Origin: Chitinophaga eiseniae
GTDB taxonomy: Bacteria; Bacteroidota; Bacteroidia; Chitinophagales; Chitinophagaceae
Direction of reading: 5' to 3'
Assembly (NCBI RefSeq): GCF_012641265.1
Contig: NZ_JABAHZ010000001.1
Coordinates: forward strand, 1,178,001 to 1,242,000
Length of the DNA stretch: 64,000 bases
Both the position numbers and the translations under genes were made by a program. Positions 26,263-33,483 of the stretch are shown here, in pieces (within the stretch, counting starts at the first letter, position 1; each line of letters opens with the position of its first letter). The notes under the pieces were generated by a model. That model worked only from the letters and a program-made list of their open reading frames with translations, searched no databases and was not told the DNA's origin.

Positions 26263-26295
26263 ACAGGCGCTTCTGCAGAGAGGCGCCTGTTTTTG
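26263..26295 (+). terminator. Intrinsic terminator after the siderophore receptor gene
   Basis: Stem ACAGGCGC / GCGCCTGT around a loop that can pair further, followed by TTTTTG. It lies 23 bp after the receptor stop codon. Confidence 0.88.
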
Positions 26296-26330
26296 TTTAC
26301 GGCTTGTCCTTTTCTGACGCATGAATGTCC

Positions 26331-26361
26331 TTGGGTAGTTGCTGGTAGCGCAATACCTTTG
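26331..26361 (+). promoter_or_regulatory. Promoter of the GlxA-like gene, giving a nearly leaderless transcript
   Basis: TTG (26331-26333), 20 bp, TACCTTTG (26354-26361). The ATG begins only 4 bp after the box, so the expected transcription start is at or next to the A of the start codon. Confidence 0.6.
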
Positions 26362-26365
26362 TAGT

Positions 26366-27283
26366 ATGACGAAGAGAAAAATTGTATTCATCTTGTTACC
26401 ACAGGTAGAATTGCTGGACCTGGCGGGACCTGCACAGGTATTTACCGAGGCCAGGAGCCAGGGGCTGGCCGCCGATGTAATATTTTGCGGGTTTCATCAG
26501 CCGGTCAACAGTGCGGCAGGTTTGGCGCTGGCACCCGCGTTGCATTACAACGATGTAAGCCTGGATACCAGTGATATCATTTTTCTGCCGGGCATACATG
26601 CCGAAACACTTTCCCGTGAACCGGCTGCCGAAAAGGCTTTCCTGGAATGGCTCCGCAGCCAGGCGGGGAAAGGCGTGTTGATTTGCAGCGTTTGTAATGC
26701 CGCCTTTGTGCTGGCCGAAGCGGGACTGCTGGATCAGCGGGAGTGTACTACTCACTGGAGATCTGTAAAAATGTTACAGCAGCTGTATCCTGCCGTCAAA
26801 GTATTAACGGATGTATTGTTTGTAAAAAGTGAGCGAATCTATACCAGTGCCGGTGTCAGTTCGGGTATAGACCTGGCGCTATTTGTACTGGAGGAATGGA
26901 AGGGGGCGTTGTTTGCCCACCAGGTAGCCAGGGGGCTGGTGGTATACCACCGGCGCAATGCCGGTCATTCCCAGCAAAGTATTTATCTCGCTTACCGCAA
27001 TCATATACGGGCGGAAATACACCGGGTTCAGGACTATATGATCGAACACCTGTCTACCGACTGTGACCTGGATACGCTGGCGGATGTTGCTGCTATGAGC
27101 CCCCGTAACCTGGCCCGGGTGTTTAAAACACAAACCGGCATCACCGTTCACCAATACCTTACCGCACTCAGAATGGAAAAAGCCCATACCCTGCGTAAAG
27201 ATCCCGCGCATACCATGGCTTATATTGCCAGCCAGTGCGGCTTCACGTCGGCCCGCCAATTACAGCGGATACTTCTTCCTTAA
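26366..27283 (+). CDS. GlxA-family regulator: DJ-1/PfpI domain plus AraC DNA-binding domain
   Basis: The ATG at 26366 gives 305 residues starting MTKRKIVFILLPQVELLDLAGPAQVF, the usual beginning of the family. Residues 1-190 are a DJ-1/PfpI amidotransferase-like fold with the nucleophile-elbow cysteine Cys110 (ICSVCNAAF). Residues about 215-305 are two AraC helix-turn-helix units (CDLDTLADVAAMSPRNLARVFKTQTG and AYIASQCGFTSARQLQRIL). The last helix ends a few residues earlier than usual. GlxA-type regulators sense small metabolites. The next gene, 15 bp on, encodes another DJ-1-fold protein and is the natural target or partner. Confidence 0.88.
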   Translation: MTKRKIVFILLPQVELLDLAGPAQVFTEARSQGLAADVIFCGFHQPVNSAAGLALAPALHYNDVSLDTSDIIFLPGIHAETLSREPAAEKAFLEWLRSQAGKGVLICSVCNAAFVLAEAGLLDQRECTTHWRSVKMLQQLYPAVKVLTDVLFVKSERIYTSAGVSSGIDLALFVLEEWKGALFAHQVARGLVVYHRRNAGHSQQSIYLAYRNHIRAEIHRVQDYMIEHLSTDCDLDTLADVAAMSPRNLARVFKTQTGITVHQYLTALRMEKAHTLRKDPAHTMAYIASQCGFTSARQLQRILLP

Positions 27284-27298
27284 AACAATATCTACTAT

Positions 27299-28486
27299 AT
27301 GCACCTGATTACTAAAGCCGGGCTGGCCCTGGCCGCCGTGGCATGCCTGGCCGTGACCTTTCATGGCTGTAAGCCACTCAAAGCATTCTATACATTCCCG
27401 GAATACCGTGGCCATCATGACTTCCACTATGCTGCTCCCGTTTATGATCCTGCAAAAAAGACCGTCTTTATTGTGGCAGACAACCGGGGTACCGAACTGT
27501 TTGATATGATGGCGCCTTTTTATCTTTTCCAGGCTACCGGGAAAGCGAATGTGTTTCTTGTTGCGCCGGAAAAAAAGCCGGTGATACTACGTAAAGGGTT
27601 ATACGTATTGCCGCACCTGAGTTTTCAGGAGGCGGCCCTCCTGCCCCAAAAACCTGATGTGCTGGTTGTACCAGCGTTATCGGCCATGGACCGTCAAGGG
27701 CAGGACAGCGCTATCGTGCGTTGGATACGGCAGCAATATGCCGATTCAACCCTCCTGCTCTCCGTTTGCCAGGGGTCCCTCACGATGGCTGCTACAGGGT
27801 TATACCATGATAAACCCATCACTACCCATGCGTCCGAACTGCGGAAAAACCAACAGCAGTTTCCTGAATTGGCCTGGGTGCGGGATACCGGTGTTACCGC
27901 AGCCGGCAATTGTTACAGTACCGCCGGCGTAGCCAATGCTGTAACAGGCAGCCTCGTAGTGATCAAGCGTTTATTCGGCACCGTTATACTACGTCAAGTT
28001 ATCCAGGATATTGGCTATCCGTACAACGACGTTTCCCTGCGTCATCAAAGCCTTGAGGTGAACGGTGCTGCCAAATGGCGCATTGCACGGAAAATATTTT
28101 TTGGCGCCAACCAGCATGTGGGCGTATTGCTTACCGACGGTGTCAATGAATTACAGCTGGCGGCTATTATGGATACCTATTACCGTACTTTTCCGGCGTC
28201 TATCCGTTCTTTTTCTGCCGGTAACCGCCCGGTGGTATCCAGGTTCGGACTTACCCTGATTCCTACAGGTAATACCCGTGAACACCCGCTGGACGAACTG
28301 CATGTACCTGGCCTCCGGGAAGCAGGGGTAGATGAATGCCGGCAGCGAAATCCCCGTTTGCAGGTCATTCCCTACGATACTACCCGCCACCCATATACCA
28401 TCAACGTTTGCCTGGCCCGCATACGCCAACAGTATGGACCTTCTTTTGCCCTTATGGTAGAGCGGATGCTGGATTATCAGCCCTGA
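27299..28486 (+). CDS. Exported lipoprotein with one complete and one partial DJ-1/PfpI domain
   Basis: A 395-residue protein. The N-terminus (MHLITKAGLALAAVACLAVTFHGC) is a lipoprotein signal with lipid Cys24. Residues about 54-235 are a DJ-1/PfpI fold: KTVFIVADNRGTELFDMMAPFYLF, VLVVPALS, and the nucleophile elbow LLLSVCQGS with Cys157, then GNCYSTAGVANAV. Residues about 272-350 (HVGVLLTDGVNELQLAAIMDTYYRTF ... GLTLIPTG) repeat the first half of such a fold but lack the cysteine. Membrane-attached DJ-1 proteins outside the cytoplasm are uncommon. It follows the GlxA-like gene by 15 bp, so the two are one transcript. Substrate unknown. Confidence 0.8.
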   Translation: MHLITKAGLALAAVACLAVTFHGCKPLKAFYTFPEYRGHHDFHYAAPVYDPAKKTVFIVADNRGTELFDMMAPFYLFQATGKANVFLVAPEKKPVILRKGLYVLPHLSFQEAALLPQKPDVLVVPALSAMDRQGQDSAIVRWIRQQYADSTLLLSVCQGSLTMAATGLYHDKPITTHASELRKNQQQFPELAWVRDTGVTAAGNCYSTAGVANAVTGSLVVIKRLFGTVILRQVIQDIGYPYNDVSLRHQSLEVNGAAKWRIARKIFFGANQHVGVLLTDGVNELQLAAIMDTYYRTFPASIRSFSAGNRPVVSRFGLTLIPTGNTREHPLDELHVPGLREAGVDECRQRNPRLQVIPYDTTRHPYTINVCLARIRQQYGPSFALMVERMLDYQP

Positions 28487-28538
28487 CTTTTTCCCTTCAT
28501 AACAAGACTTCCTGTTTCGTCACTTGTGGACGCCATAT

Positions 28539-28562
28539 CTATTCAATAATTTTGTTGAATAG
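28539..28562 (+). promoter_or_regulatory. Probable operator of the ArsR-rhodanese repressor
   Basis: Perfect inverted repeat CTATTCAA-N8-TTGAATAG covering the -33 box of the rhodanese operon promoter. ATTCAA..TTGAAT repeats are typical of ArsR/BigR/SqrR-like sulfur-responsive repressors, and the operon encodes such a protein. Confidence 0.65.
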
Positions 28563-28582
28563 TTAAATATCCCCTACTTTTG
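28552..28582 (+). promoter_or_regulatory. Promoter of the rhodanese / ArsR-rhodanese / MFS operon
   Basis: TTG (28552-28554), 20 bp, TACTTTTG (28575-28582). The expected leader before the ATG at 28598 is only about 12 nt. Confidence 0.65.
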
Positions 28583-28597
28583 TCAAAAAAAGAGCTT

Positions 28598-29032
28598 ATG
28601 AAGTATTTCTCTTTGTTGATGATGGGGTTAATAGCCTGTATACAGGGCTTATCAGCGCAACAAAAAGCGGAGCCATGGACACCTGCCCAGTTAATGGCGC
28701 CAGCGGTATTGGCAGATGCCATTACCCATCAAAAAGATGGTAACCTGCTCATTTTATCCGTAGGTCCGGGCGCGATTATCAAAAACAGTATTGACATAGG
28801 CCCGGCATCAGATGCAGAAAGTTTAGCCAAGCTGAAACAGGTATTGAAAACCACCGACAAAAATAAAGAAGTGGTGATCTACTGTGGCTGTTGCCCATTT
28901 GATAAATGCCCGAATGTTCGCCCGGCATTTAAAACGTTGACGGAAATGGGATTCAAACAGGCAAGGCTATTGAATATTGAGAAGAACGTGAAAGTGAATT
29001 GGATCGATCAACATTATCCTACTCAAAAATAG
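28598..29032 (+). CDS. Secreted rhodanese-like protein with a four-cysteine active loop
   Basis: The ATG at 28598 gives 144 residues with a signal peptide (MKYFSLLMMGLIACIQGLSAQ). The fold is a short rhodanese domain: LLILSVGPGAIIKNSIDIGPA, KEVVIYCGCCPFDKCPNVRPAF, LTEMGFKQARLLN. The catalytic loop begins with Cys96 and includes Cys98, Cys99 and Cys104, many more than the usual single cysteine; I recall similar GCCP..CPN loops in other Bacteroidota rhodaneses. It probably carries or transfers sulfane sulfur in the periplasm, or binds a thiophilic metal. First gene of an operon with an ArsR-rhodanese repressor and a transporter. Confidence 0.85.
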   Translation: MKYFSLLMMGLIACIQGLSAQQKAEPWTPAQLMAPAVLADAITHQKDGNLLILSVGPGAIIKNSIDIGPASDAESLAKLKQVLKTTDKNKEVVIYCGCCPFDKCPNVRPAFKTLTEMGFKQARLLNIEKNVKVNWIDQHYPTQK

Positions 29033-29041
29033 TGTGCCGGT

Positions 29042-29704
29042 ATGATGAAGCGGGCGTTTAAGGACAAAGTGTATGGCGAGTTATCGAAGATCACGAAGGC
29101 GATGGGCAATCCCCATCGCCTGGAGATCATTGATCTGCTGGGGCAAGGTCCTTTTTCAGTAGAACAGATTGCTAACCATACGGGCATGTCGGTAGCCAAT
29201 GCTTCTCAGCATTTACAGGTATTAAAAAACGCGAAGCTGGTTTGCATTACGCGGGATGGCAACTTTATTTTATATTCCCTGGCCGGCGAAAACGTGTTTA
29301 ATGCCTGGGCGGCCTTGCGTGCGTTGGGCATTGTGTATAATGCCGAAGTAGAAAAAGTGGTGAGTGATTTCCGGAAAGGATACGGCCCTATCGAAAGCAT
29401 TGATGCCGAAGGGCTGATTGTTCTGCTGGAAAAAGACAAAGTAATTTTGCTGGATGTACGATCAGCGGAAGAATATAACCGGGGACATATACACCGGGCG
29501 CTATCTGCCCCGATAGAGGAGTTGAGCAGCATCCTGAAAACATTACCCAAAAGTAAAACTGTGATCGCTTACTGCCGTGGCCCCTTCTGTGTGTTTGCCG
29601 ATGAAGCCGTAGCCTTACTGAAGAAAAAAGGCTATAAGGCGCAAAGGCTATATGAAGGTTTCCCTGACTGGGCTGCGAAGGGTTACCCGGTTGCCATCAA
29701 ATAA
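29042..29704 (+). CDS. ArsR-family repressor fused to a rhodanese domain
   Basis: A 220-residue protein. Residues about 10-95 form an ArsR winged helix (AMGNPHRLEIIDLLGQGPFSVEQIANHTGMSVANASQHLQVLKNAKLV, then a wing RDGNFILYSL). Residues about 118-218 are a rhodanese domain (VILLDVRSAEEYNRGHI; catalytic loop YCRGPFC with Cys178 and Cys183). Family knowledge: this fusion senses reactive sulfur or thiol-modifying compounds through its rhodanese part; Cys68 in the DNA-binding half may also take part. It probably represses the promoter at 28552-28582. It starts 9 bp after the rhodanese gene; the MFS gene follows. Confidence 0.9.
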   Translation: MMKRAFKDKVYGELSKITKAMGNPHRLEIIDLLGQGPFSVEQIANHTGMSVANASQHLQVLKNAKLVCITRDGNFILYSLAGENVFNAWAALRALGIVYNAEVEKVVSDFRKGYGPIESIDAEGLIVLLEKDKVILLDVRSAEEYNRGHIHRALSAPIEELSSILKTLPKSKTVIAYCRGPFCVFADEAVALLKKKGYKAQRLYEGFPDWAAKGYPVAIK

Positions 29705-29714
29705 TCAAGCTATC

Positions 29715-30953
29715 GTGGAGATCAAATTGGGATTGAAAGAAAACTGGCAACAATTTGTGTTGCTGGTGCTGGTAAACTGCCTGGTGGGGGGCATGGTGGG
29801 ATTAGAACGTACCGTAGTACCCCTCGTAGGATCAGAAGAATTTAAGATTGCCTCCGACATTGTTGTATTCTCCTTCATCATTGCTTTTGGTGTGGTGAAA
29901 GCATTTACCAACCTGGTATCCGGCGTACTGGCCGACAAGCTGACCCGTAAGCGGGTGTTGATACTGGGATGGATCATTGGTTTGCCCGTACCTTTTTTGC
30001 TCGCCTGGGGACCGTCGTGGAACTGGATTATCCTGGCCAACGTATTACTGGGCATGAGCCAGGGTTTCACCTGGTCGATGACCGTTAATATGAAAATTGA
30101 CCTGGTAGGTCCCAAGAAAAGAGGCCTGGCCATGGGGCTCAATGAAGCCGCCGGTTATGGCGCCGTTGGCCTAACGGCATTACTCACCGGTTATATAGCG
30201 GCGCAATATGGATTAAGGCCTCACCCTTTCTATATCGGTATCGCCTATACGATTCTCGGGCTGTTATTGTCTATTTTCATTATCCGCGATACGCGTCCTC
30301 ATGCTGCGCTGGAAGCCAGCCAGGTAGCTATTACCACGTCCGGGGAGCGACCACACCGGCCCAACCTGTGGTGGGTATTTAAAGAAACCAGTATTAAAAA
30401 TAAAAACCTGTTCGCTGTATCTCAGGCCGGGCTTATCAATAATCTCAACGATGGTATGTCGTGGGGGGTATTCCCGTTGCTTTTTGTTTCCGCGGGTGTG
30501 GGCCTGGAGGGTATTGGCTGGATAAAAGCTATTTACCCGGTGGTATGGGGTTTGGGGCAGGTAGTAACGGGGCCGCTGACGGATCGTATTGGCCGGAAGC
30601 CCTTGATTGTATGGGGGATGTTTACCCAGGCCGCCGGCCATGTAGTGATTGGATTGTTGCTCTTCTCCCCCTTTATGTCTGGTATAATAGGCTCCGTGTT
30701 GTTAGGTGCTGGCACTGCGATGGTGTATCCTGCGTTGCTGGCCGCGGTGAGCGATGCGGCGCATCCTTCCTGGCGGGCATCTTCCCTGGGGGTATATAGA
30801 TTTTGGAGAGATATAGGATATGCCGTGGGCGCCGTCATGTCGGGCATTGTAGCGCAGCTGGCGGGGCTGGTTTGGGCCGTGCATATTGCCGGCATACTTA
30901 CTTTTTTATCGGGTGTATGGGTGTTACTGAAGATGAAGCGGTATAATCCTTAG
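29715..30953 (+). CDS. Major facilitator superfamily transporter
   Basis: About 412 residues with twelve hydrophobic segments. The MFS signature loop between segments 2 and 3 (GVLADKLTRKRVLILGW) and its repeat in the second half (GPLTDRIGRKPLIVWG) are clear. The GTG at 29715 is chosen because the frame further upstream (to an ATG at 29652) overlaps the ArsR-rhodanese gene and reads like out-of-frame sequence. The position behind a sulfur-type sensor suggests export of a sulfur compound such as sulfite or an oxidised thiol, but the substrate cannot be read from the sequence. It is the last gene of the operon. Confidence 0.85.
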   Translation: MEIKLGLKENWQQFVLLVLVNCLVGGMVGLERTVVPLVGSEEFKIASDIVVFSFIIAFGVVKAFTNLVSGVLADKLTRKRVLILGWIIGLPVPFLLAWGPSWNWIILANVLLGMSQGFTWSMTVNMKIDLVGPKKRGLAMGLNEAAGYGAVGLTALLTGYIAAQYGLRPHPFYIGIAYTILGLLLSIFIIRDTRPHAALEASQVAITTSGERPHRPNLWWVFKETSIKNKNLFAVSQAGLINNLNDGMSWGVFPLLFVSAGVGLEGIGWIKAIYPVVWGLGQVVTGPLTDRIGRKPLIVWGMFTQAAGHVVIGLLLFSPFMSGIIGSVLLGAGTAMVYPALLAAVSDAAHPSWRASSLGVYRFWRDIGYAVGAVMSGIVAQLAGLVWAVHIAGILTFLSGVWVLLKMKRYNP

Positions 30954-30958
30954 ATTTG
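30951..30958 (+). promoter_or_regulatory. Possible -7 box of the HxlR gene
   Basis: TAGATTTG matches TAnnTTTG exactly and overlaps the MFS stop codon, but no TTG is found at the right distance upstream, so the call is weak. Confidence 0.3.
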
Positions 30959-30993
30959 TTTTCCACCACCACCTACCGTAAACTGACTGAAGC

Positions 30994-31353
30994 ATGTTAA
31001 CATACGAACGTAAAACTCCATTAGACCTTGATTGTGGCATTACCGTATACATGAAAGTACTCGGCGCCAAATGGAAGCCTTGTATCATTGATATGATCGA
31101 TAAGGGGTACCAGCGCCCCAGTGAAATGCATCGTTACCTGAAAGAGGCTACGCCACGGGTACTGGATATGCAACTGAGGGAGCTGGAAGCTATAGGCGTG
31201 GTACAGAAAAATCAGGGCCCCGGCTTCCCGTTAAAAGCTAACTATACACTGACTGACCTGGGACGCTCCCTGCTCCCGGTAGTACAGGCGATAGACACCT
31301 GGGGAAAAACATATGCCGGGCAGGTAAAAGAAGCGGTTGCCTATACCGAATAA
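30994..31353 (+). CDS. HxlR-family winged-helix regulator
   Basis: A 119-residue protein with the full HxlR domain: CGITVYMKVLGAKWKPCIIDMIDKG, RPSEMHRYLKEATPRVLDMQLRELEAIGVV and the wing YTLTDLGRSLLPVVQAIDTWG. Cys14 before the first helix, and Cys31 in the following helix, are positions where other members sense quinones or electrophiles. It precedes the DUF2306 gene on the same strand, with a 14-bp perfect palindrome in between that could be its operator. Confidence 0.88.
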   Translation: MLTYERKTPLDLDCGITVYMKVLGAKWKPCIIDMIDKGYQRPSEMHRYLKEATPRVLDMQLRELEAIGVVQKNQGPGFPLKANYTLTDLGRSLLPVVQAIDTWGKTYAGQVKEAVAYTE

Positions 31354-31391
31354 TTTTTCGGTTATTGATTGTTCCTCCGCCGTTACGGAAT

Positions 31392-31405
31392 TTTGTTGCA
31401 ACAAA
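31392..31405 (+). promoter_or_regulatory. Palindrome between HxlR and DUF2306 genes, possible operator
   Basis: TTTGTTG-CAACAAA, a perfect 14-bp palindrome 12 bp before the DUF2306 start codon. Confidence 0.4.
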
Positions 31406-31417
31406 TCCGTATCACAC

Positions 31418-32041
31418 ATGAACAAGACAATTAGCCAGGGCGCATTTACATCGAAAGACCTACTTTATATTTCCGGTTGGCTGGGCATTCTCTTTATTAC
31501 CTGGACCTTCATGCACGGAGCAGATAAATACCTGGAGTTAACGCCGGCAGCGCTGGGAAAATACCTGCCGGTAAAATGGTTCCTGTTACTGCACATTACC
31601 GCCGGAGGAGGTGCGTTGGTGCTCGGCCCATTACAGTTCTGGGGCAGGTTGCAGCGGAATGCCCGGCTGCACCGGTTGATAGGCTACCTATACTTACTCG
31701 CCATACTAAGCAGCAGCATTTGTGCCGTGGTGCTGGCATCTACCAGCGCCTATGCATTGGGCTGGGCCTATGCTTTTTCCCTGCAGATCTGGGTATCTGT
31801 ATGGATCACTACTACCTTCCTCGCCTGGTGGCTGGCAATGAAACGCCGGTTCAAACAGCATAAAGACTGGATGGTTCGTAGCTACCTGGTCACACTCGCC
31901 TTCGTTGTTTCGGGATTAATTCTGAAAATGCCCTGGGTAGAAACGCTGGGAAGTTTCACGATAGTGGGACCCAGCTTCTTCTGGCTGGGATGGTCTGTGC
32001 CGCTGTATCTATATGAAGTAATTAAGGTGTGCAAGCCCTGA
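31418..32041 (+). CDS. DUF2306 membrane protein
   Basis: The ATG at 31418 gives 207 residues; the frame upstream overlaps the HxlR gene and is not credible. About six membrane segments are visible. The hallmarks are LHITAGGGALVLGPLQFWGRLQRNARLHRLIGYLYLL and KRRFKQHKDWMVRSYLVTLAFVVSGL, with conserved histidines typical of the DUF2306 family of unknown, possibly haem-binding, membrane proteins. The gene follows an HxlR regulator and is probably its target. Confidence 0.8.
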   Translation: MNKTISQGAFTSKDLLYISGWLGILFITWTFMHGADKYLELTPAALGKYLPVKWFLLLHITAGGGALVLGPLQFWGRLQRNARLHRLIGYLYLLAILSSSICAVVLASTSAYALGWAYAFSLQIWVSVWITTTFLAWWLAMKRRFKQHKDWMVRSYLVTLAFVVSGLILKMPWVETLGSFTIVGPSFFWLGWSVPLYLYEVIKVCKP

Positions 32042-32267
32042 GCTGTCGATGTTATGGGGCTATAACAGGCTCATCAAAAATATTCCCCGCATGCAACCCA
32101 CGCACAATTATTTGAGTATTAGCACTGTTACAACAATTTACTACGATACATTATGAATTTAAATGACTATATTTAACCCGGGTGATGATGATTTGGTACA
32201 GGAAGCAAGCTTCCCGCACCAGGCAGCGCACCCGTCATTCATACACAATTAATGTCGCCGGCAAAGT

Positions 32268-33143
32268 ATGCGCATCGCCCATTTGATCCTTACCTACACT
32301 GATCCGCATCAAACGGAAAGGATGATCAAAAGATTATCTCATGAGAACTTTGACTTTTATATTCACGTAGATAAAAAGTTTGATATACAGCCACATTTAT
32401 ATTTGGGTACATTGCCTAATGTATATTTTATACAGAACCGGCAAAAGGTTACCTGGGCAGCATTCAGCACGGTATTAGCTACTTTTGCCTGTATCCGGGA
32501 AATTGCAGCTACAGGAATACGTTATGATTTTATCAACTTCCTGAGTGGCCAGGATTATCCGATTAAGTCGGCCGATTATATCAACGACTTCCTGGAAGCA
32601 CACCGGGGAAAGGAATTTATAAGTTACCGGGACATTATCAACGACTGGAAAGAAGGATGGATCCGGCTAAGAAAATATTACCTGACAGCATTTAGTTTTC
32701 CGGGGAAATATAGCCTGGAAAACGTGATCAACAAAGTGTTTCCGAGGAAGAAGATCCCTTACGGACTGCATCCCTATGGTGGTTCTATGTTCTGGATGCT
32801 AAGCCCGGAAGCCGCTTTATATGTAGTGAACAGGGTTACGGCCGATAAAAAGCTCCGGCGCTTCTTTTTCTTCAGCTGGGCGAGTGATGAGGTCGTTTTT
32901 CAAACGATACTAATGAACTCTCCCTACCGGGATAAAATTATTAACAACAGCTATCGTTATATAGATTGGTCGCGGGGTGGTGCAAATCCCAAAGTGCTGA
33001 ATGCCAGCGATGCTGAAAAGTTATTGCAATCTGACATGCTTTTTGCACGTAAGTTTAACATGACTCAGAGCCCGGAAATACTTGATATCATTGATGAATA
33101 TATACCGACCGATGGCAAAATTAATTCATATAAAAACGTTTAA
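32268..33143 (+). CDS. GT14 family beta-1,6-N-acetylglucosaminyltransferase-like enzyme
   Basis: A 291-residue cytoplasmic protein of the core-2/I-branching enzyme family: MRIAHLILTYTDPHQTERMIKRL, FYIHVDKKF, WAAFSTVLATFACIREI, YDFINFLSGQDYPIKS, HPYGGSMFWMLSPEAA and FFSWASDEVVFQTIL. The bacterial members transfer a sugar onto polysaccharide or lipid carriers. Its end overlaps the FdtA-like gene by 32 bp, forming a three-gene set with amino-sugar synthesis enzymes; the transferred sugar may therefore be their product. The 226 bp upstream holds no clear promoter. Confidence 0.85.
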   Translation: MRIAHLILTYTDPHQTERMIKRLSHENFDFYIHVDKKFDIQPHLYLGTLPNVYFIQNRQKVTWAAFSTVLATFACIREIAATGIRYDFINFLSGQDYPIKSADYINDFLEAHRGKEFISYRDIINDWKEGWIRLRKYYLTAFSFPGKYSLENVINKVFPRKKIPYGLHPYGGSMFWMLSPEAALYVVNRVTADKKLRRFFFFSWASDEVVFQTILMNSPYRDKIINNSYRYIDWSRGGANPKVLNASDAEKLLQSDMLFARKFNMTQSPEILDIIDEYIPTDGKINSYKNV

Positions 33144-33483
33144 AGACAATAGAGGATCATTAACAGTATTGGACGATGTGGTACCCTTTGAGATAAAAAG
33201 GCTTTTTTATATTTACTCCGTAGACAACTCCTCCAGGGGAGGCCACCGCCACCATACTACCGAACAAGCAGCCATCTGCATCCAGGGTTCCTGCCAGATC
33301 AGCAGTCATAACAGTAAAATCGAAGAAGAATTTGTCTTGGACCGTCCTGATAAATGCCTGTTGTTAATGCCCGAAGACTGGCACGTCATGCATAATTTTT
33401 CGCCCGATGCCATCCTGTTAGTATTGGCATCTACGTCCTTTGACCCAAAAGACTACATTTATGAGCCATATGATGCCATATGA
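33112..33483 (+). CDS. FdtA/QdtA-type sugar 3,4-ketoisomerase (cupin)
   Basis: The ATG at 33112 (123 residues) starts MAKLIHIKTFKDNRGSLTVLDDVVPFEIKRLFYIYSVDN, the usual beginning of the FdtA/WxcM cupin family. The cupin metal/active-site strand GGHRHHTTEQAAICIQG carries the catalytic histidines. Known members convert dTDP-4-keto-6-deoxyglucose to a 3-keto sugar, which an aminotransferase then aminates. It overlaps the glycosyltransferase gene upstream and the aminotransferase gene downstream (23 bp), fitting a coupled pathway. Confidence 0.88.
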   Translation: MAKLIHIKTFKDNRGSLTVLDDVVPFEIKRLFYIYSVDNSSRGGHRHHTTEQAAICIQGSCQISSHNSKIEEEFVLDRPDKCLLLMPEDWHVMHNFSPDAILLVLASTSFDPKDYIYEPYDAI

